Shown one piece after another: positions 20,261-33,109 of a stretch of DNA of 64,000 nucleotides. Under the pieces are notes generated by a model, which did no database searches, was not told the DNA's origin, and saw only the letters and a program-made list of their open reading frames with translations. Each line of letters opens with the position of its first letter. Position 1 is the first letter of the stretch. The stretch spans positions 46,627,486 to 46,691,485 of the forward strand of contig CM055092.1 of NCBI GenBank assembly GCA_029204225.1, written 5' to 3'. The stretch is from Diphasiastrum complanatum. Lineage: Eukaryota; Streptophyta; Lycopodiopsida; Lycopodiales; Lycopodiaceae. A program made the translations under genes and the position numbers.

Positions 20261-22200
20261 GGTTCATTGCCCAGATCAGGCAGAAAGGTCTAATTCACAT
20301 TGTAATATACGTTTTAAATCTAGACTGCTAGTGGATTGATGTCAAAATGACTGGGAACAGTTCTTGAAACTTAGATTAATCTAAAGAATCAAACAGAAAT
20401 GAAAAACAAGAAAAGAAGAAACTAATTAACAAGCATACAAGTACAAGAATCAAGAAATACCCATCTCTTGATTCTTGAACTTCTCAAGAACATCAAGAAT
20501 TGAAGAGTAGATGAATATGCATGTTGGGCGGATTTTCTGTTGAGGGATTGGTCCCATCGAAAGATCTCCAGTGGGGGAAGGGCCCACACTACCCTTATGC
20601 GAGTGATTAGGGTAACGCCGTTTCCAATCTCGGGGGCTCTCCTAATCACCCCATACTCCCGAGTCAATGAGAGTTTCTCAGGATTTCAAAGGTATGACCG
20701 CTTGGGAGATGAAATGATTATCGAGCTAGGATTCTAATTTTGTCAATTCTAACCTCTCAAATTTTGGTTTGGTGATAGGTGTGGTATGCTAGCTATTGTC
20801 TATTGTAGTTGAGTCAAGTTTGTGGACAACAATACTCATACGAGATATATGTGATTATAGATGCGTATTCGTAATTGGCGTACTTCTCTAGCTACCTCAA
20901 TGGCTAAATCTCTGGTATGAATGCTCCTATGCTAGGTATTGAGGGTGACAAATCTTATGGTCATCCATCCTTCTATGCGTAGAACTGGGCAATATCTAAG
21001 GGTTGCAGCCATTCAGGATATTGATGTATGATTATGGTAGATTTGAGGATGGACCTTCGGTAGGATCTAAATGAATCTCGGGTAGAATCGTTTGAGAAGC
21101 TCAAAGGGATTTCTAATCAAGAGTCCCCTGAGATCCAATTTAGATCCAACCCGATCGTCTTAAATGGTCCTCACCTCTAGGCTGGGACTATCAACAAGAT
21201 CTTCGGATACTCCATCACTTGAAATGTTGATGACTAGTTTAGGGTGTTGGTACAATGCTCTTTGAGTCCTATATGTGGATCTATTTTATGGATCCACGTT
21301 TGTGCTTTTAGCGGTCCCAGGTGATTGTTCAGATGGATCAACGTAAGGGGTATCTGGGGATGATTGCAACACTTCTACGTAGTGAGTGGATGTGGCATCA
21401 GTTAGTCTCCATGAATCGTCTGGCCAGAGTTCGTATACTTCTAAATAGTTGTAATCTTCATCATGTCATATTCTGAATAAGATATCCCAGGGGTTGCAAG
21501 TTGTGGTGAAACTCAGGTGTGTAGAAATGGTATCTTGGAATTCCTCGTCTGAATAGTTGGCACACGTTGTCCGGTAGGGGTAGGAATTGGTATTCTGGGT
21601 CCATCAAATGAGCCCTAAGGTTGCTTGAGGGATCCCACCAAGTAGTGCAACTTGAATCACTAGGGAAAACCAATGATGACCCAATTGTATGTATAAAGTG
21701 ACTTGTATTTTAGCTCCGTTGGTATTGATTTCATATTACGAGACAAAATCTTCTCGAAATGTGCCATGACACCCTATCATGGAAATCATCCTGAAAAAAA
21801 GTAGAATGGTTTTTTGATATTTGTCCAAGATGTTGGAATTCGATGCTCAACCTCAAATCCATTCAATAATGAGCATCCTGAAAAACCCAGAATAGAAGGC
21901 TCGAATTTCTATTCAAAGGATAAAAAAATTTAGGATCGAAGTTTTCATAATTTTTTAATATTGGACCGACTCAAAAAATTCTATATTTTTTGAGCTAGTG
22001 TAGATTTTTCGATACTTGTAAATTTTGATGCTATGAGTCTAACTCTGAACTTATGACTTTGCGTTGACAGTCCGCCCTTTTTGTACATGCATTAACCGTA
22101 ATGAGGTGGTTGTAATAACTACAACAGAAGGTAGTTGTAGATATTTGTAAGATATTATCCTAGAGTCTTCATCAAAAAACTTCTTCTGATTATCCGAGTT
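20261..22200. other. Non-coding spacer
   Basis: Only short ORFs without recognisable motifs. No LTR pair or tandem repeat was found here. Confidence 0.5.
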
Positions 22201-22446
22201 TCTATAACAAGAGTTATCACTCTCAACAACTGTAAGTTGAAGTTATCACTTCAAGCAATCGTACTCACTGTTTGATATTAATCAGAGTGCAATTTTCAGT
22301 CCTACTACTATATTAATTTTTTGTGCATCTGTGAATTTTTCAATTTGAATGTTCTCTTGCTAACTGTGGCGCTTCCGATCCACGCACCAAGCTTGCTCCT
22401 AGCTTTTGCTCAATCCCAGTGATTTCTGACATGGTATCAGAGTGGG
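22200..22446 (+). mobile_element. LTR end and iMet primer site remnant
   Basis: GACATGGTATCAGAGTGGGC: an LTR-type CA end (22,430-22,431) followed by TGGTATCAGAG at 22,432, the usual primer site. The left end of the LTR is not determined and no + strand gag follows, because a gypsy LTR in the other orientation begins almost at once. Confidence 0.5.
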
Positions 22447-22449
22447 CAT

Positions 22450-22897
22450 TCCAGTAATCTGCTTCTATCATGGATTATTAGTCTTGTTTCTATCAAGATG
22501 TTGTACTAGCAAGCGTGTAGCCAACAATATTTCAAAATCGTTGCTACTACCAACAATCTCGCTCAACCAGAATGGATCAGTCCTCTCTAATCGAGAGACT
22601 CGATGGAGGGAACTCATGCATAACCCTAAGTTTCCTATACATAGATTCACCTAGAATAAAGTCCCAAGCATAGACCAACTATTTATAAAATTGCTGTTGA
22701 TAACTCTACACAAGCATACATTGTCTCATACCTTGTCTAAACTCCATTTAGTGTGTTCTGGGCCTCACAAGGATATTAGTTATTAGTTATGCCACGTCCA
22801 ATATGACGTGACATAACTAATAGCTTGTTTCACTGGAGTACCGTGTATCCAAGACTAGGAGTATGCTGTATCCTATGTATTGGTCATGGACATAACA
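22450..22897 (-). mobile_element. 3' LTR and polypurine tract of a chromodomain gypsy
   Basis: On the minus strand a purine tract (AAGGAGGGAAGA, 22,899-22,910) precedes TGTTATGTCC starting at 22,897. It lies 3' of the integrase end at 22,974-23,237. A hairpin (22,781-22,798/22,805-22,822, 17 of 18 paired) and a TATA-like TTTATAAATAG near 22,690 are inside. The left limit is approximate. Confidence 0.6.
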
Positions 22898-22973
22898 TTC
22901 TTCCCTCCTTAAACTGTTTTCATCCTTAGAAACTAAACTTCCAAAAATTCTTCTTTATGTTATCAACTCTCTC

Positions 22974-23237
22974 TCACGAATCATCATCCTCATTATGACC
23001 CTTCCATCGAATTAAGCACTCAGAGATAGAACAATTTCTCAATTGTTTATCTCTGGTTCTGAGCACTTTCTCAAGTTCCAAAGGTACACTAAGTGACAAA
23101 TCTTCCAAATGAGATAAATCCTCATCCGATCCAACTATATCACCATCATGTAAACTTAGTTTCAAATGACTTACATGAAACACTGGGTGTGCAAAACAAA
23201 TTTTGGGAGGGGAGGGAGATGAGAATACCATTCCCAA
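22974..23237 (-). mobile_element. Gypsy integrase C-terminus with chromodomain
   Basis: The 87-codon ORF reads HPVFHVSHLKLSLHDGD, the usual integrase C-terminal signature, then PLELEKVLRTRDKQLRN...SECLIRWKGHNEDDDS. The second part has the layout of a chromodomain (P-x-x-ILE-x-R, then L-x-KWKG with E-x-x-TW). Chromodomains steer integration to marked chromatin in the chromovirus clade. Aromatic-cage positions are partly changed (IRWKG kept). The rest of pol is not adjacent. Confidence 0.75.
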
Positions 23238-23289
23238 AGAGACAACAACAACACAGCAAGAGCAGTCTTAGCATGTCCATATATCATCA

Positions 23290-24180
23290 TGGACAAATTC
23301 TCATATTTCGATGCTGCAGACCTGATCAAGACGACATCGATGAGGGAAAGAAAGACCAGCCTGGAGGAAGTCAGATCTCGCCAAATATCATTGCCACCTC
23401 CACTCAAGCTACCAATCTAGCCATCACTCTCACACCCACTACTACCATTGCTTCTAACCCTCCATTCTCGTCATTACCACCCCCACGTCCCTCTCAAATA
23501 TTATTCTTTGGACTAACACCACCTCATCACACTACTGACAGATACCCCATTCTTTCCAACCCCGAAGAGCTCTCAGAGGTGGCTAGAAGTTCCATGCTAA
23601 GCCTATCTGAGACCAACTACCATCATGTACACTGGTTGGTGAGCCAACATAAGGAACTAGATAGCAAAATCAAGCAGCAAGAACAAATTATAACAGAGTA
23701 GTAGTTACAAATCAAGAAAAAAAAAACAACGCTAAAGAGAAGAAGATTTCAGTAATGGAGCTGCAAGCCACCATGGCCAAGCAAGCCGAAGAGATGAATG
23801 AAGTTCCAAATCAACTTAAGTAACATATGAGCTAGATCAACCAAGCTCGAGATGACAGATCGTCCGATGCGACGATGGTTGATGCCCCTCTCATAAAGCC
23901 AGAAGATATCCAAGTTCAAGCCTCGACAATTTGAATGGAAAAGTATATCAGGCTTATTCAAGAGAAGGAGGTCGACAAAAATAACTTCAAACGTGCTACA
24001 GAAAAACAAGAAAAGCTCATTCTAGAGTCCCAGCAATAGTTGGAAGAAGTGATGAAGGCCTTGCAACAAGTTTTGGACAAAGTGAACCAGCTCTGGAACA
24101 TGACGTGCAAGACCCAAGCATGAATTTCTGGTCAGAAGCCAAAGGACAATGACGCGATGGGTCCACCTATCAGTTGAATG
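23290..24180 (+). pseudogene. Unknown Pro-rich/coiled-coil ORF, copy A
   Basis: An open stretch to 23,701 reads a Thr/Pro-rich segment (TPTTTIASNPPFSSLPPPRPS) then a helical KELDSKIKQQEQIITE. After stops, a heptad-like VMKALQQVLDKVNQLWNMTCKTQA and a GQKPKDNDAMGPPIS end follow. The end matches copy B at 48,430-48,612 (VNTTCKVQAG, GQKEDQDGH, GPSEAAT), so the two are one family. The function is unknown; a retrotransposon gag or accessory protein is plausible. Confidence 0.5.
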
Positions 24181-25640
24181 AAAATCTAGGATCAGACGGA
24201 AAGGCAACCGAAGTCGTTTCTGGGAGCTTCTCGCCTCCCCACCTAACTAAAGACTTTTCGCTTTTCTTTATGTGATTTTTTCTAGACCTTCATACCCACT
24301 TATCCCATTCCCAACCCATTAATTCCCCAACCCCATCTTAGTAGAGCATTGAGACCGCATCAAGGACCTCCCGAGACATACAAAGTCTGACAAGACAAGT
24401 TCGTAAAATAGCTTAACTCTCCCAACGCCGTGTACAACCTTGTCGAGAATCCCATACCTAGTCAACCTGCCAAGCTCATGCCATCCTCACCAGATCACAA
24501 CCCACCTGACCTATCTGAGATCAATACCAATGCTGGAGAGCTTGACGACCCCCAAGATGGGCAACCAGATCTTTGAAAATTTTCACCATGACCTGATGGT
24601 TTTGACGTGGGTGAAGCTGAGCCCTCAACAAGTGAAAGGGCATGAAAAGAAGATAAGGGCGCCAAGGTGCTTGATGACTATCTGCGAACCTTAGCAACAG
24701 CCAAAGGTGACCCAACCGATCGAGCCAAGATCCAAGATGGATGATGCACGAGAGTCAGAGAAGTTCGAGAGAAAATACCCTCGAAGCATGAGGGGCGGAA
24801 AAGACGACCTCGACCAGAGCCACCACGAGGGCCGAAATTACTACCGCATTGTAGCCACAACCAGAGTGGAGAAACAAGATCTTGAAGGATAGTAGAAAGT
24901 TGCAGGAATATCTAAGGGCACCAACTTGAAAAAGAGTCGATCCCTTCTATATGCCAATCAAGAAAAGAAATCCATGGCCAACGGAACGACCGCGAGTTGA
25001 AGCTATCAACTGGCCAGTTATTTCAGGGATTTCAGAGAGCTCAACAATAGACGACTTGAGGCTACAACTACTAGCTTTAGCCACAAATATAAGTCTAGCG
25101 CTGACTTATGCGTACAAGAGAGTGTTGAATATTGCCGATCCATAGCATTTCTCATGAATCAGAAATGTTTTTGAGATCAAGATTTGGATCCTATAAAGTT
25201 CAATCCCAGCATAGGCCTCCAGTCATAAGAAGACCACTGAATGATGGCCCGACTCTATTAGAGAATGGCATTCATGTCTTCTCGTTATGTCATGATGGTG
25301 GAAGACTGACAGGAGTTTGGATTCATCCAAAAGGTGCGAGACTACTTGGGGCCACTAGCATTTGAAAATAGATTATGTTTTCAGATATTTGAAACCCTGG
25401 GAAAATAAATGAATACGAGGAAGCAGACAATGAAGCGCCAAGGCGAGCAGGATATGCAAGAGGTTCTCAAGCATGCCGAAATGTAAGAGGCCGATGAGCC
25501 AATGCGGAAGCGAAAGTGACATCATTCGACATGTGTTGTAGTGGGTCCTGCAACAGATTAGAGGAGAATGATGTTGGCTGATTCTGATGAATCCCCAAGA
25601 TGCTGGGCTAAAGGTATTCTAAGAGCACCTCTCACCTTAG
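24181..25640 (+). pseudogene. Decayed retroelement coding region
   Basis: Fragments in changing frames include NSPNAVYNLVENPIPSQPAK near 24,420, AKVLDDYLRTLATAKGDPTD near 24,660, and the MPIKKRNPWP...NWPVISG module (24,951-25,020) shared with 19.2-19.6 kb on the other strand. Many stops. It continues copy A in the same direction and probably represents the rest of that element. Confidence 0.45.
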
Positions 25641-26180
25641 ACCGAGGAGGCCTCTGAGAGAAGAAGAAGAAGGTGAAAAATGAGAGCCGAGAAGTACTAG
25701 CTAGGACAACAGCTAGGAATCATGTGAGCCTCATGGTGAATCCCAAGTGATGGAATGACCATGTAGGAACTAGTATGAGTAGGCATTTTTAATAAATGTT
25801 GTAGACCCCTCTTAAATAAAGTAGAGTGAGCCACCTTTTGATGGTGACCTCTAGTGGAGGAACTAATTCCACTTGTAATTTGCTAAATTGTGGAATTGTC
25901 ACTTACGTTGCATCTAGGCAACTCATTGGCTTATTTAAGAGCCCCCTCTCTTGTGAGGGAGCTTTACTTGTAATGTCATGCTCTTGTATTGAATAAATAA
26001 GATCTTCCACGAGTTTTGGCATTCTTGGAGCTCCTTGTTCATGATGGCTTTCTTGAGTGATTCCATTATGATCATGCCCTTCTATCCCTTTGAGTGTCGT
26101 TGTGGAATTAGATTAATTTCTTGCTTTCTTTCATTGTGGAGTAGAGTAGATTAGATTTGTTCTTTCTTGTTTCTAGAGTA
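25641..26180 (+). mobile_element. Possible LTR of the decayed element
   Basis: This non-coding stretch after the coding remains holds a TATA-like TTGGCTTATTTAAGAGCCCC and, ~70 bases later, a poly-A-signal-like GAATAAATAAG, as a plant LTR would. No second copy or clear ends were found. Confidence 0.35.
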
Positions 26181-29100
26181 GGATCAAGCTTCAAGTAAAC
26201 TATATAGGCTAAAGTAGTGGCATGGATCTTGCATTGTTAGCTGAATTTTTGACATAAAAAATCGGACTAATTTGGGACAAAAAGTGGTTATGGAGTATTT
26301 GACGAGCACCAAATTACTACAAATTCTACGAAAGTTGATGCAGAATATGGGACCAAAAAGGGGTCTCAGCCCGCCCTTAAAGTGGCTAGACACATTAATT
26401 ATTAATTGACCTACTAGATCTTTATAAACAATCCTAAGAACCGTAAAAAATAGTTGACATAGACTAATTTTCTGTAAGACCAAGCGAAAAAATGTAGATC
26501 CATGTAAAAATAGGTCCCAGCCCGCCTAAGTGTGGCTAATCAGACTTTTATGGCCTTAAAATTGGCCCGAATATAAAAATGTCGGCAATGCCGAGCACAA
26601 TCTTTAATGTACTTAAAAATATTTTACTAATGCAAAAATCTCTATGTTTTTCAGGAACGATCAGTTTTTTCCCAAGATTGCTCTAGTCTGTCACTTGAAC
26701 AACATCAACAACTCGACGAATCAAAACCGGATCAATTGAATTACCGATAGAAAAATTGACATAATGGCATACACCAGTACATGGGCACAGTGGCTTTCAA
26801 AATATGGCTACATGGCAATGTATGACATCAAAAACGCAGCCACGAGAAAAATTCGGCAAGGCAAATGGGAACGACAAAATTAAATACCAGAGGATCAACA
26901 TGGCTAACCAACTTAAAAAGGAAAAAAGAATCCAAAAGTTTTTATGGCCCTTGCAAAAGTCATTTCATTAATCTATCATAGAGCAAAATTTAGTTGCTAC
27001 TGTGCTGATAATATGTTCATTTCATTAATCTATCATAGAGCAAAATTTAGTTGCTACTGTGCTGACAATATGTGGCTAGATTTTAACTACTTTTGAGGCT
27101 GTGTGTGTGTGTGTGAGTGATGTGTCATGCGAGCAGAACCCCGCTATTGTGTTGTAACCGAGTCTAAGCAGCAGTTGCTGAGCCATCGTTAAAAGTGAGC
27201 CATCGTTGAATCAGAAGTCCCAAGATAATCTCGTTATGATGAGGTCATGATAATATTCAGGCTATTGGGGGTCAGTGAACTGTCATTGAGGGAGTGTTCG
27301 AATGTGTGTAGTGGGAGAGAAACAATATGCAGACACTATAGCAATGGTAACTAGCAATGGTAACCAGATGAACAAAAGCGTGTGAGTGCCTGAGCCCGCT
27401 ATTCTGCTGTAACATAGAATGAGAACATTTTGGCAATCAGTAAGCGGCCATGTGCAACCATTAACCCATTGAGAGTGGAGTATATGTGATCCAACAGCCG
27501 TTGGCATGTTTGTGAATCCAAAGAGAGAGAGAGATGCAGACGAACATTGTCTATGCACATTGAACTCATCAGTCTGAGGGAGGGAGACATAAGAGCCACT
27601 AAGGATGAATACATTTTGAGTTCCCACGCTAATTGATAACACCCGTGGAAGATGAGAGCGGCTACCACCTATGAGAAAGAGGCTCTCCTGGCTTGCAGCT
27701 GGGCATTATACATCTGATTGTGCCAAGAGTGTGTCCTATCATGAGCTGTCATACTTGTTTCCACCAAATTGAAGTTGTCAGATTGCACTTATGGTAACAC
27801 ATCATCTGATTTAAAACTACTCGCACCTATCGGATAAGACTGTCACACATTTGAATGAAGTCAACAGATAGAGCAACAGTTTATGCTATTCGTACCTAAA
27901 CGTGGGAATCAAACGTGCAATGGTGAGCGCAACTTGTCAACTTATTGTTGATCATTAATGTGGGCCATCTATGTATACATGCGGATACATAGCTACTTGT
28001 GTGTAGCCAAAACTAGACAATGAAGTAATTGAAGGCACCTCCATCACAGTCTCTCGTTCCAGAAAAGAGCCAGCATACGTTCTGAACTGAAAATCAAACA
28101 AGTTGCGATGATTCAAAACCAGTGAACTTGTGGAAAGTGACAGGTAGAGCATCTTGTGGAAGAACTGACCGATTTCTTTGGAATACTGAAGTACTATTAC
28201 TTTTGATACTCTAAGCAACTCTGATGATCTGTGGTAGAATGGCTAACTGTTAGCTCAATTTCTTCCATTGTGGCTGTATGTGGTAGACAATACGTTTTAC
28301 TTATGGGAAGTTTTCACAGTTGATAATCGTGTGTGTACAATGTGAAGTAGGCTAAATGGGTCTGCCTGAATTGAATCATTTATGTTATTACTACCTCTTC
28401 ATGTTCAAGTCCTGTATGAATATGATCAATAACTATCTGTCGGAACGAGTCAATGTATGGCATGTTGGTGATTTCGGTTTTTACGATCTGAGGCACTGGA
28501 AATAGGCTGCTACGACGTTGTGATATTTGATAATCCCTCTACGTTATTGATTACATACCATGCTGTAAGTAATTAGAAAGGGTTGCTATGCCATTAATGT
28601 TATTGGTTCAGTGCTTCTAATTGCAAGATAGATGTCTTGATGTGTGTGTGTGGGGAATGATACTTCGAGTATAAATGCATGAGAGTTTGTGTTGTAATAT
28701 ACCAACATAGAATTGCTATATTTGTGTAGTATTTATGTCGTTCCCCAAGGAGATAGCACTTAAAAGCTGTTTAATTGATACAGTCCTGACTTATTTCGAA
28801 TAAAATCGAGTGTTAATCTGGTTGTCAACAAACATTTTACAAGTGACCAATATTACTTTTGTTGTGGGCGTGTGATGATAATAAACTCCAAACCACAATC
28901 TTCCTTTACCAAACCGAATGAAAAAGTGTTCTATAAGTGAAATCTTATCAGAGTAGTTCGAATGAATTACCCTATGGCTGATTAAGGTGTCAGCAAATAC
29001 TTGTGTTACGTTCGATGCAAACGTGTACGAACAGACAAAAAGTTAATCTTATTTTTGAACTAATGTATTCTAGACAGAAGTCCTCAACAACTAAAGTCCA

Positions 29101-29522
29101 GTCACGGTTAAAGAACTCAAGTAGTTCATGAATATGTTAGAAACATTTATCTTCGTCACAAACACGAATACATATCAATAACTCAATTCCTCAAGCAGGG
29201 ACTAGCATTTCACATGTATACATACTTCTCTATCAATGACTGTGAAAATTGTATCAAAGGGATACGTTACTCGGATGTCGAACACAAAGTATTCGCACAG
29301 ACATGTAAGTTAGTTTAAAGACAGCTCTTTAATTTACCTTTATGAAAACACAGCAAAACACTGTAATGAACTATTGTAACTATCTGACCAAAGAGTGATT
29401 TAAGCAATGCATAAGAGATTGCTAGTAGACTCGAAATCACTCACACTCAGTAGTGCGGAGAACAAAAATCAAAAAAGATAACCTTCGTATCTCTATTCAC
29501 TCTTTCAATCTCACAAATACAG

Positions 29523-29525
<3 letters not shown>
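26181..29525. other. Non-coding spacer with small repeats
   Basis: No ORF is convincing. A 57-bp tandem duplication (26,960-27,016 and 27,017-27,073, one mismatch) and a pair of CAGCCCGCC-containing repeats near 26,368 and 26,518 are visible. Confidence 0.6.

Positions 29526-29600
<75 letters not shown>
29526..29600. repeat. Microsatellite (CT)n, ~75 bp
   Basis: Pure CT run. Confidence 0.95.
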
Positions 29601-29606
<6 letters not shown>

Positions 29607-29902
29607 GTGTGAGAATGAAGCGTATCTTTATTTATCTCCTACGGAATGAGCAAACACACCTCTAGAGATTCCAGGTGCGACGCTCCATTACTAACTCTAG
29701 TTAATAGATGAGTTATAAGTACATGCAACTTACACCATTGAAGGTAACTTTCACTAAGAGTTTAATCTACTCTAGTTGAAAGTGACGATACGAATCTAGT
29801 CGCTTCGTGTTCCAGACGTCATTTCATTTCAAGAGGTCTTGTCCTTTAGTAGAAGACATGTCTTTAACATTAACAACACAACATTTAACTAAGCAAATGG
29901 AA

Positions 29903-30061
29903 ATCCTACAATGTGCTTGTTACAACTATCACTCAACACTTGTAACAAAAACTCCTTGGGGAGCCAGAAACTAGGAAACATCAGAACTCAGTGGAATGGT
30001 GGATCAATCTCCAAGTCCTACACATCTATCTGATATTAATCCCAAACCAATCCTTAAGGTC
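29903..30061 (-). repeat. Interspersed repeat joined to copia 3a
   Basis: A diverged copy of 18,361-18,515. It abuts the copia text at about 30,062, where the copia ORF runs out of homology (ending ...ASKELDLKDWFG). Confidence 0.5.
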
Positions 30062-31422
30062 TAGCTCCTTTGATGCCATGGATTCCATTGATTGAAGATT
30101 AGGATGGCCCAATCTTTTGTGCCAAAGCTCCACTTGAGTCAACTCCTCCCTAACCATATTCACACTTTCAATAGCCACATTAGCATCCAACTTAAAAAGC
30201 CTTCCTTCCTTAATGCCACTAGCTATGCACTTATTATTTTTCAAGATGGAACACACTCCATTCTTGAAATGTACATCTAGTCCATTGTCCATTAATTGAC
30301 CAACACTAAGCAAGTTTTTTTGTAATGGATGGAACATACAAAACATTATCAAGATCTATCCTTTTAGATGATCCTAAGCATAATGGAATAGATTCTATGC
30401 CATCTATCTTGCATTCTTGATCAGTAGCTATGTAGATTGATTTCTTAGAATCATTGCAAGAAAGTAGATAAGAGAAATAATGCTTGTTGAATGATATGTG
30501 GGAACTAGCCCCACTATCAATCCACCATGTCTCTTGGCTTGATGTTGGTGTAGCTGCTACCATCAAGGATGTGTTGAAGCCATCCTCTTCCTCCTCCCCT
30601 TGTGCAAGGTTGCCTTGATCTTCATTCCCTTGTGCATTCTTCTTCTTATAGCATTCGGAAGCAAAGTGTCCATTCTTCCCACAAAAGAAACACTTCAACT
30701 TTGCTTTGTTCTTTTGCTTCTCTTTGGAGGTAGATGCTCCATCCTTTGCCTCGGCCTCTTGCCTTGGATCTTCTTGAAAGGATGAGACTTCTTCTTGCCT
30801 TTAGATGTGAAGTTTGCTTTCTCATCACCATTATGTAGTGAATAAGGACCCCATTCTTGTTTTGAGGTGTAAAATCCTACTCTCCTCGGCCACAAGAACA
30901 TTATGCAATTTTTCAATTGATGAAAGTTGGTCTTGAATAGAAAAAGATTGAACTAGATTAGAGAACTCATCTCCTAATCCATTCAAGATTACTTGTACTA
31001 GTTCATTATCTTGGATCTTCTCTCCTATAGATCCCAATTTTTTGTTCAAACTCTTGTCCATTTTCTCAACTTCCCCTCATGCTTTGCAAGATTAAGTTTC
31101 TTAGCATAAGCACTCTTGAAGTGTTATTGGACTCATAAATGTTCTTTAGTGAATCCCAAGCCTCTTTTGATGTGGTACAAGAAGCCACCTCCTTCAAGAG
31201 GTCATTGCTTACATTTAACTTCAAGCAATGTAGGGCTAATCTAACCCACTTCTTGTACTTTAGTTGTTCTTGGGGAGCTTGAGGCTCTTTCTCAACTCCT
31301 AAGACAATATCAAAGAGATCATGAACCACTAGTAGTGATTCCATTCTTACTTTCCAAATGTGATAGTTTGTGGAAGTTAGGTTCTCACTAGATTCTAACA
31401 TATATCCACCCATGGATGTCAT
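30062..31422 (-). mobile_element. Copia 3a gag-protease fragment
   Basis: Gag starts at ATG 31,422 (MTSMGGYMLESSENLTSTNYHIWK) and runs through the UBN2-type gag domain, CCHC knuckle (CFFCGKNGHFASEC near 30,690), protease motif WWIDSGASSH (near 30,525) and the region before integrase (ELWHKRLGHPNLQS). It breaks at ~30,062. Frameshifts at about 31,064, 30,835 and 30,320 divide it into four ORFs. Its protease part is an inverted near-copy of 32,169-32,640. Confidence 0.9.
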
Positions 31423-31639
31423 TTTGAATGAAAGCCTATGAGATACACAAAGTTCTCTTGATAAGGTGTGATCTAAGATAGATTTCTAGCTTTCAAGAAG
31501 CTTCTAATCTTGGCCCAATCAATCCTAGTTCAACTTGGATGATGGTATAATAGATCAACTAAAAATATCCTAGCAATTCACTCCTCAAAGAAATTGATTC
31601 TAGTTCAAATTGGTTTGATATTCCACACACACTTAAGAT
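31423..31639 (-). other. Copia 3a leader
   Basis: Non-coding sequence upstream of the gag ATG, presumed leader. It meets gypsy integrase on the other strand near 31,640, without LTR or primer site, so the 5' end is lost. Confidence 0.5.
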
Positions 31640-32168
31640 CTGAACAAATCAGCCAATACTTGAAAGCGAAGCATTATACAAATGGAATTTTGATTTTGTT
31701 GGACCTATTAGTCCAGCAGCACGTGGCATAAAGTCATGATATATTTTGATTGCCACTGATTATGCAATAAAATGGATAGAGGCTAGAGCAACAAGAAATC
31801 AGACGCAAAGTCCGTAGCACGTTTCCTCTATGAAAACATTATCACTCGATTTGGTTGTCCAATAGAGCTTGTTAGTGATCGAGGTTCTCATTTCCTTAAT
31901 GACTCATACTTCGTTATACATCAAAAGAGCACCCCGTACTATCCTAGATGCAATGGATTAGCTGAATCTACGAATAAAATGATCTATAAAGTCTTAACCA
32001 AGATAGTAGAAACAAGTTGATCAGACTGGAAAACGAAGTTATTCTCTGTTATCTGGGCATATCGAACAACGCTGAAGTGAGCCACGGATTGAAAATCACC
32101 ATTTGAACTGGTATATGGCCAAGAGGCTGTTATGCCAGTAGAATTTTTAATTCGTTCCCTACTCGTCA
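31640..32168 (+). mobile_element. Ty3/gypsy integrase core fragment
   Basis: Reads ALYKWNFDFVGPISPAARG, LIATDYAIKWIEARATRN, RFGCPIELVSDRGSHFLND, YYPRCNGLAESTNKM, then FELVYGQEAVMPVEFL. The three catalytic acids (FDF Asp, VSD Asp, LAE Glu) remain, but stops and a frameshift near 31,800 inactivate it. It ends at a sharp junction with copia protease at 32,168. Confidence 0.85.
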
Positions 32169-33098
32169 TGGTGGATTGATAGTGGGGCTAGTTCCCACAT
32201 GTCATTCAACAAGCATTATTTCTCTTATCTACTTTCTTGCAATGATTCTAAGAAATCAATATACACAGCTAGTGATCAAGAATGCAAGATAGATGGCATA
32301 GGATCTATTCCATTATGCTTAGAATCATCTAAAAGGATAGATGTTGATAGTGTTTTGTATGTTCCATCCATTACAAAAAACTTGCCTAGTGTTGGTCAAT
32401 TAATGGACAATGGACTAGATGTACATTTCAAGAATGGAGTGTGTTCCATCTTGAAAAATAATAAGTGCATAGCTAGTGGCATTAAGCAAGGAAGGTTTTT
32501 CAAGTTGGATGCTAATGTGGCTATTGAAAGTGTGAATATGGTTAGGGAGGAGTTGACTCAAGTGGATCTTTGGCACAAAATATTGGGCCATCCTAATCTT
32601 CAATCACTGGAATCCATGGCATCAAAGGAGCTAGCTCTCGGCCTACCAAAAGCCTTCAAAAAGTGTGGCAAAGTGTGTGAGGCATGTGGCCTTGCAAAGT
32701 CACACAAGACTTTCTACAAGAGTTCTTTAACAAGATCTACCTCACCTTTAGATCTTATCCATTTGGATGTACATACTTTTTCTCATGAAAGTAATGGAGG
32801 AGCTTTAATGTATGTGACTTTTATTGATGATTTTACTAGATACACTTGGATTGAATTATTGCCTAAGAAAAGCCTTGTATACGAAGCTTTTGTAAAGCTT
32901 AAGTCTCTAGTGGAAAAGCAAATTAGTTCTTGCATTAAAGTTCTAAGATGTGATAATGGAGGAGAGTATATCTCCAACAAGATGAGAGACTTTTGTGAGA
33001 TCAATGGCATTAAGAGAGAACTCACTTGTCCTTACAACCCCCAACAAAATGGGGTGGCCGAGAGGAAAAATAGAAGTCTTTGTGACTTGATGACTTGA
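32169..33098 (+). mobile_element. Copia 3b protease and integrase
   Basis: Copia text begins abruptly with WWIDSGASSHM (Asp codon 32,178). The ORF from 32,199 holds the protease remainder, the HHCC zinc region (LWHKILGHPN with CGKVCEACG) and an integrase core with all three acids: IHLD (~residue 190), RCDNGGEY (~252) and NGVAERKN (Glu ~288), with the expected 35-residue Asp-Glu spacing. A stop at 33,096-33,098 precedes a short damaged stretch; homology resumes in another frame by 33,110. Gag and 5' LTR are missing. Confidence 0.92.
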
Positions 33099-33109
33099 TG
33101 CAAAGTCTT

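Noticed and set aside
22432-22445. A complete + strand element starting at this primer site
   Set aside because: No gag follows; sequence passes into a minus-strand gypsy LTR.
32415-32603. ORFs antisense to copia 3a and 3b protease (also 30,092-30,280)
   Set aside because: They mirror each other because the sense frames are homologous; shadows.
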